Positions 25,452 through 34,781 of a stretch of 64,000 nucleotides of DNA are shown here, piece by piece. A model generated the notes under the pieces. That model searched no databases. It saw nothing but the letters and a program-made list of their open reading frames with translations, and was not told the origin of the DNA. This DNA comes from Halobacteria archaeon HArc-gm2 (GTDB lineage Archaea > Halobacteriota > Halobacteria > Halobacteriales > Haloarculaceae), in the NCBI GenBank assembly GCA_025517465.1, contig JAOPKE010000002.1, forward strand, positions 124,001 through 188,000. The letters run 5' to 3'. Position 1 is the first letter of the stretch, and every line of letters starts with the position of its first letter. A program made the translations under genes and the position numbers.

Positions 25452-27506
25452 GTGGCGGCAGTCGACCGCTATCTCGCGGGCGAGCGCGACTGGCGCTCGT
25501 TCGCACACGTCGTCGGTCGCGTCGCCTTCGGCGACCGGACCGGGCTGGCGCTCTGGCTCGGGATGGTCGTCGCCCTCGGGCTCACCTGGCGGGTCGGCTT
25601 CTTCATCTCGGACTCCTATGCCATCGCGAACGCCCTGCTCAACGTCGCCGACGGTCGCCTGGCGATCACGGAGATCCAGTACTCGCTGACGCTCGGCTCC
25701 CAGCCCGGTTTACACGAGTCAGGCGGTCGGCTCTACGGCCGGAACTACGGCCAGGTGTTCCTGGCGCTGCCAGTGGTCTGGGGGCTCCAGGCCGCCACGG
25801 TGCTGGCACCGCTGCACCTCGCCCTGGCCGCCGCCTGGAGTCTCTCCCTCCTGGCGCTCGCTCGCCAGGTCGCGACGCTTCTCGACAGGTCGTGGGTCCG
25901 TGTGGTCGGTGTCGGCGTCGCCATCGCGGCGTTCGCCGTGAACGCGCTCTCACCCACGCCGCTGCACCCGGACCTGCTCCACCTGGTCGCGCTTCAGCTG
26001 AGCACGCTGCTCGCTGCCGCGTTCGGTGGCGTCCTGTTCTATCGACTCGTCGGGGTGTTCCACCACCGGCGCGTGGCCGTCGCCGCCGGCGTCGCCGTGG
26101 TCCTGGCGTTCCCGATCGGCTTCTGGGCGTCGATACCCAAGCGCCACGTCCTGGTCGCGACGCTGCTGATCGGGTCGGTGTTCTGTTTCGCCCGGAGTCG
26201 GCAGGCGAGTGGCCGGCGAGCCTACGTCGCCCTCGCGGGCGCGTACGTGTTCGTCTCGCTGGTCGCCTGGGTCCACGCGTTCGAGGGTCTGTTCGCACTG
26301 GCGGCCCTCGGAACCGTCGACCTGCTCACCGGCGGTATCAGGGACCGGAAGCGACTCGCCGTCATCGTCTGCGGACTGATCGTGGGCCTCGCGCCGATGT
26401 TTCTGACCAACCTCCTCATCGCGGGGAACCCGCTCGAACCGCCGCGGATGCTGCCGAACCAGGGGTCGGGCGGCGTCGAGCTGGCGCCGTCGGGCGAGGT
26501 GCTCTCCACCGGTAGTGGGGGTGGCGCATCGGGTGGTGGCAGCGGTGATTTGCTGGGCTCAGGTGGCGAAGGTGGGGGGAGTGAGGCAGGGGGCAGTAGT
26601 GGCTCCGGCGACGGCGCCGGGTCAGGCGGTGGTGGCGACAGTTCGGGCGGCGATGGCGGGAACCCACTCAGCGTTCTCGCCCCGCTGCTCGCGCCGTTGC
26701 TCGGCCCCTTCCAGGGCGCCGTCGACAACATCGGTTTCATCCTCGGATTCGTCGTGTTGACGGTCGAATCCGGCCTCGCGGTCCTGTCGGAACCGGACCG
26801 CCTCTGGCACGTCTTCGGTCGAAGCGGTCGGATCCCCGGACTTAGGCACTGGATAAACCACCACGAGATGATCGACCTCACGGTCCTCGAGAGCGCGCCC
26901 CTCCTCGGTGGCCTCCTCGCGCTCCCCGCGGTGGTCTATCGGTCCGTCGTGGACCGGTCCCGGGAACGCAGGATTCCGCTGCCCTGGACGCTCTCGCCGC
27001 GCCGGCAGACGGACCTGCTCGTCGTCGCGCTCGGCGTGTTACTGACGGTCATCTACCTGTCCCGGTTGCCGCTCTACTCGATGATAACGGTCCGGTACAT
27101 CGTCTACGCGCTGCCGTTCGGGCTGTACGGCGTCGTCAGGCTTCCGCCGGTCCACGAAGCGGTGACCCAGGCGCCGAAACGGGTCGGTGGGACGTACGTG
27201 GTGACGGTCGTCGGCGGCACCGCGGTGATCGTGGCGGTCCTCGCGTTCCTGGACGTCGCCGTCGGTGAAGCGATGCAATTCCACGCGCTCGTAGACCTGG
27301 GGGCAGCTGGTCTCCTCGCGCTGACGGTAGGCGGTCGGGCACTCGTGCCGGAGCGGGTTCAGAGCGGGTGGGTAGCGACTGTCCTGGGCGTCACCGCAGG
27401 CGCGACGACGGCCTTCCTCTTCCTGGCGGGGGTCGAGTACTTCCAGTACGGCCCGTACGCGCTCGGCATCGCCCGGGAACTGTCGGCAGCGGTCCCGCTG
27501 TTCTGA
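25440..27506 (+). CDS. Large multispanning membrane protein with Gly/Ser-rich insert
   Basis: A 688-residue protein with about twelve predicted membrane helices and no family I can name with certainty. The first loop (FFISDSYAIANALLNVADGRLAI and GRLYGRNYGQVFLALP) has the acidic-residue layout seen in GT-C-type glycosyltransferases, which use lipid-linked sugars; this is a suggestion. Between helices, about residues 350-410 are almost only Gly, Ser and acidic residues, a long flexible segment probably facing outside. It follows a small anchored protein in the same operon and lies between archaellin and cheY, so a role in archaellin glycosylation or export is possible but unproven. Confidence 0.7.
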   Translation: MTDVVAAVDRYLAGERDWRSFAHVVGRVAFGDRTGLALWLGMVVALGLTWRVGFFISDSYAIANALLNVADGRLAITEIQYSLTLGSQPGLHESGGRLYGRNYGQVFLALPVVWGLQAATVLAPLHLALAAAWSLSLLALARQVATLLDRSWVRVVGVGVAIAAFAVNALSPTPLHPDLLHLVALQLSTLLAAAFGGVLFYRLVGVFHHRRVAVAAGVAVVLAFPIGFWASIPKRHVLVATLLIGSVFCFARSRQASGRRAYVALAGAYVFVSLVAWVHAFEGLFALAALGTVDLLTGGIRDRKRLAVIVCGLIVGLAPMFLTNLLIAGNPLEPPRMLPNQGSGGVELAPSGEVLSTGSGGGASGGGSGDLLGSGGEGGGSEAGGSSGSGDGAGSGGGGDSSGGDGGNPLSVLAPLLAPLLGPFQGAVDNIGFILGFVVLTVESGLAVLSEPDRLWHVFGRSGRIPGLRHWINHHEMIDLTVLESAPLLGGLLALPAVVYRSVVDRSRERRIPLPWTLSPRRQTDLLVVALGVLLTVIYLSRLPLYSMITVRYIVYALPFGLYGVVRLPPVHEAVTQAPKRVGGTYVVTVVGGTAVIVAVLAFLDVAVGEAMQFHALVDLGAAGLLALTVGGRALVPERVQSGWVATVLGVTAGATTAFLFLAGVEYFQYGPYALGIARELSAAVPLF

Positions 27507-27574
27507 GTGGGCCTGGTGCCGCCGGTTCGACGGCGCCGTCGATCGAATATCAGCACCGATAATTTAGAGGAAGA

Positions 27575-27580
27575 GTTTAT
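27575..27580 (+). promoter_or_regulatory. TATA box of cheY
   Basis: GTTTAT (within AAGAGTTTATCTGG) lies 34-39 nt before the ATG at 27614 and 25-30 nt before an in-frame GTG at 27605. The second distance equals that of leaderless genes in this region, so the GTG may be the true start. Confidence 0.45.
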
Positions 27581-27613
27581 CTGGATGATCACGGTATCCG
27601 ATTAGTGATAGGC

Positions 27614-27973
27614 ATGCCAGAGGTACTGATCGCGGACGATTCGGAGTTTATGCGCAATCTCCTCCGGGAGATTCTCGAAGAGGACCACACCATCGTCGGA
27701 GAGGTCGAGAACGGCGTCGAGGCCGTCGAGGTGTACAAAGAACAGGCCCCGGACCTCGTGATGATGGACATCGTGATGCCCATCCGTGACGGCATCGAGG
27801 CCACCGACGACATCAAGAGTTCCAACCCAGACGCCAACGTCATCATGTGCACGAGCGTCGGGCAGGAAGAGAAGATGAAAGAGGCGGTCCGGGCCGGCGC
27901 CGACGGCTACATCACCAAGCCCTTCCAGAAACCCAGCGTGATCGAGGCCATCGAGGACGTCGTCCCTTCGTGA
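27614..27973 (+). CDS. cheY: Chemotaxis response regulator CheY
   Basis: A single receiver domain that carries the signal from CheA to the archaellum switch. From ATG 27614 it has 119 residues: acidic pocket in VLIADDSEFMRNLL, phospho-Asp in DLVMMDIVMPIRDG, Thr/Ser in VIMCTSVGQ, and Lys in GYITKPFQKPS. An in-frame GTG at 27605 would add three residues and fits the TATA spacing better, so the start is uncertain by 9 bases. The gene is 1 base from cheC and forms an operon with cheC and cheD, putting CheY beside its own phosphatase. Confidence 0.95.
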   Translation: MPEVLIADDSEFMRNLLREILEEDHTIVGEVENGVEAVEVYKEQAPDLVMMDIVMPIRDGIEATDDIKSSNPDANVIMCTSVGQEEKMKEAVRAGADGYITKPFQKPSVIEAIEDVVPS

Positions 27974-27974
27974 G

Positions 27975-29189
27975 ATGAGAGTCGACATTCAATCGCTGGG
28001 GACGTTCAACCAGCTCGCACACGAGGGGGCCACGCAGGCGACCGAGTCGCTGTCGCAGTTGACCGGCATCGACGCCGTCGTGGACATCACGAAGATCACG
28101 CTGATGAGCCGCGCCGACGTCGGCGAGGAACTGGGAGACGACGAGTTCGTCGGCGTCCAGTTCGACTTCGACGGCGCGCTGCAGGGCCAGACGGTGCTGG
28201 TGTTCGAGTCCGGTTCGGTCGGGACGCTGATCGAGGCACTCGTTCCCGGCGGCGCCGACGGCGAGATGGCCAGGAGCGGCGTCGCGGAGATCGGCAACAT
28301 CATGATGAGTGGGTTCATCGACGGCTGGGCCGACTACCTGGAGGCGACCATCGACCACAGTCCGCCCCAGTACATCGAACGGACTGGTGCCGACGTCCTC
28401 CCCGAGCCTCCCGCGAACGAGGAGGACGAACAGATCTTCGTGTTCAAATCGTCCATCGAGTGGGTCGGGGAGTCGGTGAGCTTCTACATCTACATGTTGC
28501 CGGAGTACGACCCGCTGGCGGGCCTGATGAGCGAACTCGGTGACCCTGGCCAAGACGCAATCCCCGTGGACAAGCTCGAAGTGTTCAACGACATGACCAC
28601 GCAGGGAACGGAGAAGGCCGCCCAGAACGTGGAGATGATGACCGGCATCGAAACGACGGCGGAGGTCACCCAGATCAGCTTCGCGGCCATCGAGGACGTC
28701 CCCAAACAGATCGGGACGGAGACGTACGTCGGTACGGTCGTCGAGTTCACTGGGACCCCAAGCGGCTACCTCATGGTGCTGTTCGACGAGGTGTCGGCGC
28801 GGAACGTCGCCGACGCGCTCATGCCGACCGACGCCGAGGGGACGGAACTCACCGAAGCACACAAGTCGGCCATCGAAGAACTAGGAAACATCATGACCAG
28901 TGGGTTCGTCGACGGCTGGGCCAACGTCCTCCAGACGTCAGTCGAACACACGCCCCCGGAACTGGTCCACGACATGGGTCGGGCCATCGTCGACCCGCTC
29001 GCGGCCCAGGTCGGCCAGCACCAGGAGCACGCGTTCATCATCGAGTCGACGATGAAGACCGACGAGATCGAGTTCCAGAGCGAGATCCACGCGCTCCCGA
29101 ACGAGGCCGAACTGCGGGCTGCCCTTGAGGCCCTCGACGTCGACCGCGCAGACGAGACCGAGGCGGACGCCGAACAGCTCTTCAAATAA
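27975..29189 (+). CDS. cheC: CheC-type CheY-P phosphatase with two CheC domains
   Basis: Speeds loss of phosphate from CheY-P. The 404-residue protein contains two CheC domains in tandem (about 1-190 and 195-390). Both keep the full active-site pattern Ser-x3-Glu-x2-Asn-x22-Pro: SGVAEIGN in the first and SAIEELGN in the second, each followed 23 residues later by Pro (IDHSPP and VEHTPP). Each domain would normally hold two such half-sites; here one clear site per domain is visible. It overlaps the cheD start by 1 base (stop TAA shares its A with ATG). Confidence 0.9.
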   Translation: MRVDIQSLGTFNQLAHEGATQATESLSQLTGIDAVVDITKITLMSRADVGEELGDDEFVGVQFDFDGALQGQTVLVFESGSVGTLIEALVPGGADGEMARSGVAEIGNIMMSGFIDGWADYLEATIDHSPPQYIERTGADVLPEPPANEEDEQIFVFKSSIEWVGESVSFYIYMLPEYDPLAGLMSELGDPGQDAIPVDKLEVFNDMTTQGTEKAAQNVEMMTGIETTAEVTQISFAAIEDVPKQIGTETYVGTVVEFTGTPSGYLMVLFDEVSARNVADALMPTDAEGTELTEAHKSAIEELGNIMTSGFVDGWANVLQTSVEHTPPELVHDMGRAIVDPLAAQVGQHQEHAFIIESTMKTDEIEFQSEIHALPNEAELRAALEALDVDRADETEADAEQLFK

Positions 29190-29707
29190 TGAAGGTATAC
29201 GACGGGAGTACCACCGGTGGCAGCACCGAGATGCCGACCGAGCAGAAGAAGGTCGGCATCGCGGAGTTCGAGGTGACCACCAGCGGGGCCGTCCTCACCA
29301 CCAGCGGGCTCGGCTCGTGTATCGGCGTCGCGCTGTACGACGGGACGGCCGAGGTCGCCGGGCTCGTCCACGTCATGTTGCCGACTGCGGAGAACACCGA
29401 CGGGAACCGGGCGAAGTTCGCCGACACGGGCATCGAGGTACTCGTCGAGGCGATGGAGGACCGCGGCGCCGACCGCCGTCGCATCACGGCGAAGGTCGCT
29501 GGCGGAAGCGACATGCTCGACTTCTCGGAGAACGGCTCCTCCATCGGGTCCCGGAACCTCGACAGCGTCCGGGAGACGCTCGCGACGTTCTCGATCCCGA
29601 TCGAGGGCGAGGACGTCGGCGGCGACCACGGCCGCTCGCTCAAGCTCGAAGCGGCCACGGGCGACCTGGTCGTCAAGAGCGCGAGCCAGGACTCGACCAA
29701 GTTGTAG
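29189..29707 (+). CDS. cheD: Chemoreceptor glutamine deamidase CheD
   Basis: Deamidates glutamines on transducers and, in other organisms, forms a complex with CheC that stimulates its phosphatase activity. The 172-residue protein has the catalytic Cys in TTSGLGSCIGVALYD, the catalytic His in GLVHVMLP, and the Thr/Ser region NGSSIGSRNLDSVRETL. The first about 25 residues (Gly/Ser/Thr) are an extra flexible tail compared with typical CheD. It is translationally coupled to cheC by the 1-base overlap and ends the cheY-cheC-cheD operon. Confidence 0.92.
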   Translation: MKVYDGSTTGGSTEMPTEQKKVGIAEFEVTTSGAVLTTSGLGSCIGVALYDGTAEVAGLVHVMLPTAENTDGNRAKFADTGIEVLVEAMEDRGADRRRITAKVAGGSDMLDFSENGSSIGSRNLDSVRETLATFSIPIEGEDVGGDHGRSLKLEAATGDLVVKSASQDSTKL

Positions 29708-29964
29708 CCCGTGCGAATACGGCCAGGCGACTGCACGTCACAGCTGTACCGCTCCTGCATATTCTGTCGGACGTGGCGACTGTCGACACTGCCGCGTTTC
29801 TCGCTGCGATTCGGCCCGTCTGGGAGTTCGGAGCGGCCGGAAGCTGTCCGTCTGCCGCCCGTCAGACGTGTCAGGGGTAATTGATGAATATCTGGGAAGC
29901 ATGTTATCAGGATTGATACGACGGCCGGAATGTTGAAGGGTAGGAGGTAGCATTGTACTGGATA

Positions 29965-31473
29965 ATGAGTAGTACCGCGATTGTCCCGGCACTACAGGTG
30001 GCTGTCCCCGGGGGGACCGCTATCGCGCCCGCCATTATCATCTTGCTCACGAGCGGGCTCGTCGGGATGAGTATCAAGAACATGTTCGACTCCATCCTCT
30101 CCGACGAGGACGACGGCGACGCTGCCGGCGGGGACGAGATGGCCGACGGCGGTGGGCTGATGGCCGAGGACGGCGACGACGACTTCGGCGACCTCGGCGG
30201 CCTCGGCGGCGACGAGGGTGGAGACGACCTGGACGGCTTCGGCGGCGACGAGTTCGGTGACATGGACGACGCGGCCGGCGCGGACACCGACGAACTCGAA
30301 CACCGCCTCGACGAACTGGAGAACGAGGTCGGGTCGCTGTCCTCGACGGTCAGCACGGTCCGGACGGAGAACGAGCAGATCAGCGAGTCCGTCGACGAAG
30401 TCCAGGAGAACGTGCGCAAACTGCTGGACATCTACGAGATGGTCACCCGGGGCGTGAACCCCTTCGCCGACGACATCGAGGCCGGGATGGGCGGCGGCAT
30501 GGGCGGCGAGAGCTCCTTCGGCCTCTTCGACGACGACGACGGCGGGAGCGAGGAGGAGGACATCGACGACGGCATCGCTAACGCCGACGCCGAGGGCTTC
30601 TTCGACGAGGACCTGGTCGAGGACGACGCCGACGCCGGCGACAGCGTCGACGACATGTTCGGCGACGACGGCGGCGACGACGCCTTCGAGGACGACGGCG
30701 GCACCTTCGACGAGGGGTTCGAGGACGACTTCGACGACGAAGACGACCTCGACGGCGGGGACGGCGGTGGCGACGGCGGGAAGTCGTTCCAGGAGCTCAA
30801 GGACGAGTACGACTCCGGCGACGCCGAGTGGGCAGACGGCGAAGCCCCCGACGACGAGGGTGACGACGACTTCGACGATGGCCTCGAGGGCGACGAGCTG
30901 TTCGAAGACGACGACTTCGAGGACCAGAGCGACGACGACGTCGACGGCCTGGAAGGCGACGAACTGTTCGAGGAGGAGGAGTTCGACGACGTCGTCGACG
31001 ACGAACCGGCGGCGGAAACGGTGGATGAATCGTCGTCGGCACAGGAGAGCACGCCGGAACAGCCGGTCGAGCCCGCCGAGGAGCCGGAGCCCGAGTCGGC
31101 CGAAGCGGAGACTCCGGGGGACTCGGCCGCCACGGACGGCGGGAAGCCGTACCTCGCCACGCTGCCGTCGGGCTTCGCCAGCGACCTCATCGTGGTCGAG
31201 TGGCTGGAGTTCCTGCTCCAGCAGGCCGGCCACCGCGAGGCCGCCCGCGCCATCGACTACTACGAGACCATCGACTGGATCAACGAGGACGTCGCGGACG
31301 ACCTGCAGGAAGTCCTGCGCGGCTTCGACGACGTGGGCGGTGGCGACGGCGGCCTGACCATCGACCACCACACGCGCAGTCTCCAGTACATCAGCCAGCT
31401 TGACGACGACAGCGGCCAGGCGGTCGCCCTGTCGAAACTCGTGGGTGGAGGTGCCGATGGGCTTCAGCGTTAG
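29965..31473 (+). CDS. arlCE: Archaellum switch protein ArlCE (fused FlaC/FlaE)
   Basis: The cytoplasmic motor component that receives the CheY/CheF signal. The 502-residue protein starts MSSTAIVPALQVAVPGGTAI with a hydrophobic stretch, then a coiled-coil part (DELEHRLDELENEVGSLSSTVSTV, DEVQENVRKLLDIYEMV) typical of ArlC. A very acidic, low-complexity Asp/Glu/Gly region covers about residues 180-380. The C-terminal FlaD/E domain is PYLATLPSGFASDLIVVEWLEFLLQ and IDYYETIDWINEDVADDLQE. The acidic linker is longer than I expect for this protein. A good Shine-Dalgarno AGGAGGT lies at 29942-29948. It overlaps arlF by 17 bases. Confidence 0.9.
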   Translation: MSSTAIVPALQVAVPGGTAIAPAIIILLTSGLVGMSIKNMFDSILSDEDDGDAAGGDEMADGGGLMAEDGDDDFGDLGGLGGDEGGDDLDGFGGDEFGDMDDAAGADTDELEHRLDELENEVGSLSSTVSTVRTENEQISESVDEVQENVRKLLDIYEMVTRGVNPFADDIEAGMGGGMGGESSFGLFDDDDGGSEEEDIDDGIANADAEGFFDEDLVEDDADAGDSVDDMFGDDGGDDAFEDDGGTFDEGFEDDFDDEDDLDGGDGGGDGGKSFQELKDEYDSGDAEWADGEAPDDEGDDDFDDGLEGDELFEDDDFEDQSDDDVDGLEGDELFEEEEFDDVVDDEPAAETVDESSSAQESTPEQPVEPAEEPEPESAEAETPGDSAATDGGKPYLATLPSGFASDLIVVEWLEFLLQQAGHREAARAIDYYETIDWINEDVADDLQEVLRGFDDVGGGDGGLTIDHHTRSLQYISQLDDDSGQAVALSKLVGGGADGLQR

Positions 31474-31897
31474 CGGCTCGGCGGCGATCATCTTCGCGGC
31501 GATGTTCGTCGGCTTCGGCATGTTCCACTCGGCCACCGTCAACGGCTTCGAGACGGTCTCGGACGCCCAGGAAGACCGGACCGACCGGACGCTGGTCCAG
31601 CAGAACACGGAGATCGAGATCTGGTCGGCGACCTGGGACGGCGGGGCCGGCGAGCTCACGGTCCGCGCGAACAACACCGGGTCGACCGAACTGGCGGTCG
31701 ACGACGTCGATCTGCTGGCGGACAACGCCTACGTCAGCGGGTACGCCACGTCGGTCGACGGGGACGGTGCGACGAACCTCTGGCTCCCCCAGGAGACCCT
31801 GGCGATCACCGTAACCAGCCTCGACAGCGACCCGGGCCGGGTGAAGCTGGTCACCGGGCCCGGCGTGTCCGCGACGCGGTCCACGGAGGTGGCCTGA
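31457..31897 (+). CDS. arlF: Archaellum protein ArlF
   Basis: A membrane-anchored, type IV pilin-like stator component that binds the S-layer in the pseudoperiplasm in related archaea. The 146-residue protein has an N-terminal hydrophobic helix (GSAAIIFAAMFVGFGMF) and an outer beta-sandwich (IEIWSATWDGGAGELTVRANNTGSTELAVDDV) with an Asn-Asn-Thr sequon. The start is ATG 31457, inside the end of arlCE; the longer frame from 31400 runs into arlCE and is not used. arlG begins 1 base after the stop. Confidence 0.9.
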   Translation: MGFSVSGSAAIIFAAMFVGFGMFHSATVNGFETVSDAQEDRTDRTLVQQNTEIEIWSATWDGGAGELTVRANNTGSTELAVDDVDLLADNAYVSGYATSVDGDGATNLWLPQETLAITVTSLDSDPGRVKLVTGPGVSATRSTEVA

Positions 31898-31898
31898 C

Positions 31899-32348
31899 GT
31901 GGCGAGCGTCTCCGCCTCGCACCTGATCCTGTTCATCGCGAGCATGGTCATCGCCGCCAGCGTCGCCGGCGTGTTCACCGACACGGTCGGGCGACTCGGC
32001 CAGGCGATATCCGACCAGGGGCTGGACGTCTCGGAGAACGTCCGGACCGACGTCGAGATCATCTCCGACGCCGGCAGCGACGCCGTCTACGACAGCGCGA
32101 CCGGCAACATCACGCTCCACGTGAAAAACACCGGTTCGGAGACGTTACCGGCGCGGGCCGACCGGATCGACCTGTTCGTCGACGGTGTCTTCGAGACGGA
32201 CGCCGAGGCAACGCTGCTCGAGGACGGCGTCCGGTGGCGCCCCGGTGGCGTGGTTCGACTCGACATCGACCACCCGCTCGACAGCGGCGACCACCGGGTC
32301 AAGCTGATCGTCAACGCGGACGAGGAGGTGTTTAAATTCCGAACATGA
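31899..32348 (+). CDS. arlG: Archaellum protein ArlG
   Basis: A pilin-like partner of ArlF; the two form the archaellum stator. The 149-residue protein begins at GTG ([21 protein letters not shown]), a hydrophobic helix like that of ArlF, then an outer beta-sandwich ([34 protein letters not shown]). It is 1 base after arlF and overlaps arlH by 4 bases. There is no signal peptide cleavage site of the class III type, as expected for ArlG. Confidence 0.9.
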   Translation: MASVSASHLILFIASMVIAASVAGVFTDTVGRLGQAISDQGLDVSENVRTDVEIISDAGSDAVYDSATGNITLHVKNTGSETLPARADRIDLFVDGVFETDAEATLLEDGVRWRPGGVVRLDIDHPLDSGDHRVKLIVNADEEVFKFRT

Positions 32349-33106
32349 GTGTCGCACGCAACGATCTGTTCTCGCTCGGACTGGACGAGCACGACCGACT
32401 GAACGCCGAACTCGGCGGCGGCATCCCGCCGGGGAGCATCATCCTCGTCGAGGGTGACTACGGGGCCGGGAAGTCCGCTATCAGCCAGCGGTTCGCCTAC
32501 GGCCTCTGCGAGGAGGGCAACGACGTCACCATGCTCTCGACGGAGCTGACCGTCGGGAGCTTCCTCGACCAGATGCACTCGCTGTCCTACGACGTCGTCG
32601 ACCACGTCCTCAACGAGAACCTGCTCTTCCTCCACGCCGACATCGGCGACGGGAACACGTTCTCGGGCAACGAGGAAGAGGGCGAACGGAAGCAACTGCT
32701 CAAGCGGCTGATGGAGGCGAAGGTGATGTGGGAGTCGGACGTTATCATCGTGGACACGTTCGACTCCATCCTCCGGAACGACCCCAAGTTCGAGGCGCTC
32801 GTGCGCCAGAACGACGAGCGCCAGGCGGCCCTGGAGATCATCTCCTTTTTCAGGGACATCATCTCGCGGGGCAAGTGCGTGATGCTGACCGTCGACCCGT
32901 CGACGCTGGCCGAAGAGGCCATCGGGCCGTTCCGGGCCATCGCCGACGTCTTCCTCGAACTGGAGATGGTGGAGGTGGGCAACGACGTTCGCCGGCAGAT
33001 CAGCGTCAAGCGCTTCGCCGGCATGGGCGAACAGGTCGGAGACAGCGTCGGGTACTCCGTTCGCTCGGGGACCGGCATCGTCATCGAATCACGGAGTGTG
33101 GCCTGA
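32345..33106 (+). CDS. arlH: Archaellum motor regulator ArlH
   Basis: A KaiC-like RecA-fold protein that binds ATP and controls ArlI in the archaellum motor. The 253-residue protein has [22 protein letters not shown] (Walker A GDYGAGKS), the catalytic region [16 protein letters not shown], and the Walker B strand [11 protein letters not shown]. Length and motifs match ArlH; the RAD55-like gene at 21527 is a separate relative. It overlaps arlG by 4 bases and shares its last base with the arlI start codon. Confidence 0.93.
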   Translation: MSVARNDLFSLGLDEHDRLNAELGGGIPPGSIILVEGDYGAGKSAISQRFAYGLCEEGNDVTMLSTELTVGSFLDQMHSLSYDVVDHVLNENLLFLHADIGDGNTFSGNEEEGERKQLLKRLMEAKVMWESDVIIVDTFDSILRNDPKFEALVRQNDERQAALEIISFFRDIISRGKCVMLTVDPSTLAEEAIGPFRAIADVFLELEMVEVGNDVRRQISVKRFAGMGEQVGDSVGYSVRSGTGIVIESRSVA

Positions 33107-34779
33107 TGACGGACCACGGTCGTCCGAAACCGTCGGACGAACTGCGGCAGGTGGCCGCGCGGCGCCCGCACCTGCGTGACCACCTCAAGAAGTTCAAACA
33201 GATCACCGGCGAGTTCCCCAAGTACATCGAGGAGGCCGACAGCAAGTACGAGTCCCACCGGCCGAACGTCCTCTATCCGGTCGGTGGCCCGATCTACTGC
33301 CACATCTACGGCGACCTGGGCCAGGAGATGAAGTACTACGCCATCGAGCCGGAGCTGGACCAGGACGAACAGGTCGTCTTCCAGAAGGTCCGCAACAAGC
33401 TCCTGGAGAAGTCGGTGACGAAGGCGGCCCCCCAGAGCGAGGCCGAGTACGACGACCGCATCGAGGAACTGCTTCAGGACTCGACGAAAGTCCGCGACGA
33501 GAGCGGCAACAGCGGCGTCCTCACCCGGATGGCCAACCTGGGCGCCGTCGGCAAGGTGGAGGTCGACGAGCGAACCTACGAGAACATCCTCTACCGGCTC
33601 AACCGTGACATCGTCGGCCTCGGCCCGCTCGAACCGGTGATGCGCGACCCGGCGAACGAGGACATCCACGTCATCGGGCGCCAGGAGTGCCACGTCGACC
33701 ACGAGGTGTACGGGATGCTCGAGACCACCGTCGAGTGGCCCAGCGACCAGGCCTTCGACCAGTGGCTCCGGAACATGGGCGAACGCATCGGCGACCCCGT
33801 CTCCGACTCCGACCCCATCGTCGACTCGACCTTACCTGATGGATCGCGTCTGAGCCTGATCTACTCCGACGACGTCTCGCTGAAGGGTCCCTCGCTCACC
33901 ATCCGCCAGGGCGTCGAGACCCCCCTATCCATCTTCCAGATCACGAAGTGGATGACGCTCTCGCCGGAGCTGTCGGCGTACCTCTGGCTCTGTCTGGAGA
34001 ACGAACAGACGGTGTTCGTCGTCGGGGAGACGGCCTCGGGGAAGACGACGACGCTGAACTCCATCATGTCGTTCATCCCGCAGGACTCCAAGATATACAC
34101 CGCGGAGGACACCGCCGAGGTGCTGCCGCCGCACAACACCTGGCAGCAACTGCTGACCCGGGAGGGAGAGGACGAGGGGACCAGCGTCGACATGTTCGAC
34201 CTGGTCGCCGCCGCACTCCGGTCCCGTCCCGACTACATCATCGTGGGTGAGGTCCGTGGCGAGGAGGGTCGCATGGCGTTCCAGGCGGCCCAGACCGGCC
34301 ACCCGGTCATGCTGACCTTCCACGCGAGCGACATCGTCTCGATGATCCAGCGCTTCACGGGTGAACCGATCAACGTCCCCGAGACGTTCATGGACGTCGC
34401 CGACGTCGCGCTGTTCCAGAACCGTGTCAAGCAGGGCGACCAGGTCCTGCGGCGCGTCACCTCGGTCCAGGAGATCGAGGGCTACTCGAAGGAGATGGAC
34501 GGGGTCGTCACCCGGCAGGCGTTCTACTGGGACCCCGTCGAGGACGAGATCGTCTTCCAGGGGATGAACAACTCCTTCGTCCTCGAAGAGCAGATCGCGA
34601 CGCTGCTGGGCTACGAGGACACGCGGGACATCTACAACGAGTTGCAGTTCCGCGCCAACATCATCGAGCGGGCCATCCAGGAGAACATCCTGGGCTACCA
34701 CGAGGTGAACGAGCTGATCGAGAACTTCCAGCGGGACGGCGTCGAGGGCCTCCCGTTCACCATCGCCAGACCCGACTGA
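33106..34779 (+). CDS. arlI: Archaellum ATPase ArlI
   Basis: The hexameric ATPase that powers archaellum assembly and rotation, a member of the type II/IV secretion ATPase superfamily. The 557-residue protein has a helical N-terminal domain (ELRQVAARRPHLRDHLKKF), then Walker A VGETASGKTTTLNSI, an Asp-box region, Walker B YIIVGEVRGEE and the His box QTGHPVMLTFHASD. The start is ATG 33106, overlapping the arlH stop (ATGA). The following arlJ begins 2 bases after its stop. Confidence 0.95.
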   Translation: MTDHGRPKPSDELRQVAARRPHLRDHLKKFKQITGEFPKYIEEADSKYESHRPNVLYPVGGPIYCHIYGDLGQEMKYYAIEPELDQDEQVVFQKVRNKLLEKSVTKAAPQSEAEYDDRIEELLQDSTKVRDESGNSGVLTRMANLGAVGKVEVDERTYENILYRLNRDIVGLGPLEPVMRDPANEDIHVIGRQECHVDHEVYGMLETTVEWPSDQAFDQWLRNMGERIGDPVSDSDPIVDSTLPDGSRLSLIYSDDVSLKGPSLTIRQGVETPLSIFQITKWMTLSPELSAYLWLCLENEQTVFVVGETASGKTTTLNSIMSFIPQDSKIYTAEDTAEVLPPHNTWQQLLTREGEDEGTSVDMFDLVAAALRSRPDYIIVGEVRGEEGRMAFQAAQTGHPVMLTFHASDIVSMIQRFTGEPINVPETFMDVADVALFQNRVKQGDQVLRRVTSVQEIEGYSKEMDGVVTRQAFYWDPVEDEIVFQGMNNSFVLEEQIATLLGYEDTRDIYNELQFRANIIERAIQENILGYHEVNELIENFQRDGVEGLPFTIARPD

Positions 34780-34781
34780 CG

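Noticed and set aside
29992-31725. A 577-codon minus-strand frame over arlCE
   Set aside because: It mirrors the Asp/Glu codons of arlCE as Val/Arg/Ser codons and has no domain; the plus strand has the known gene in an intact operon.
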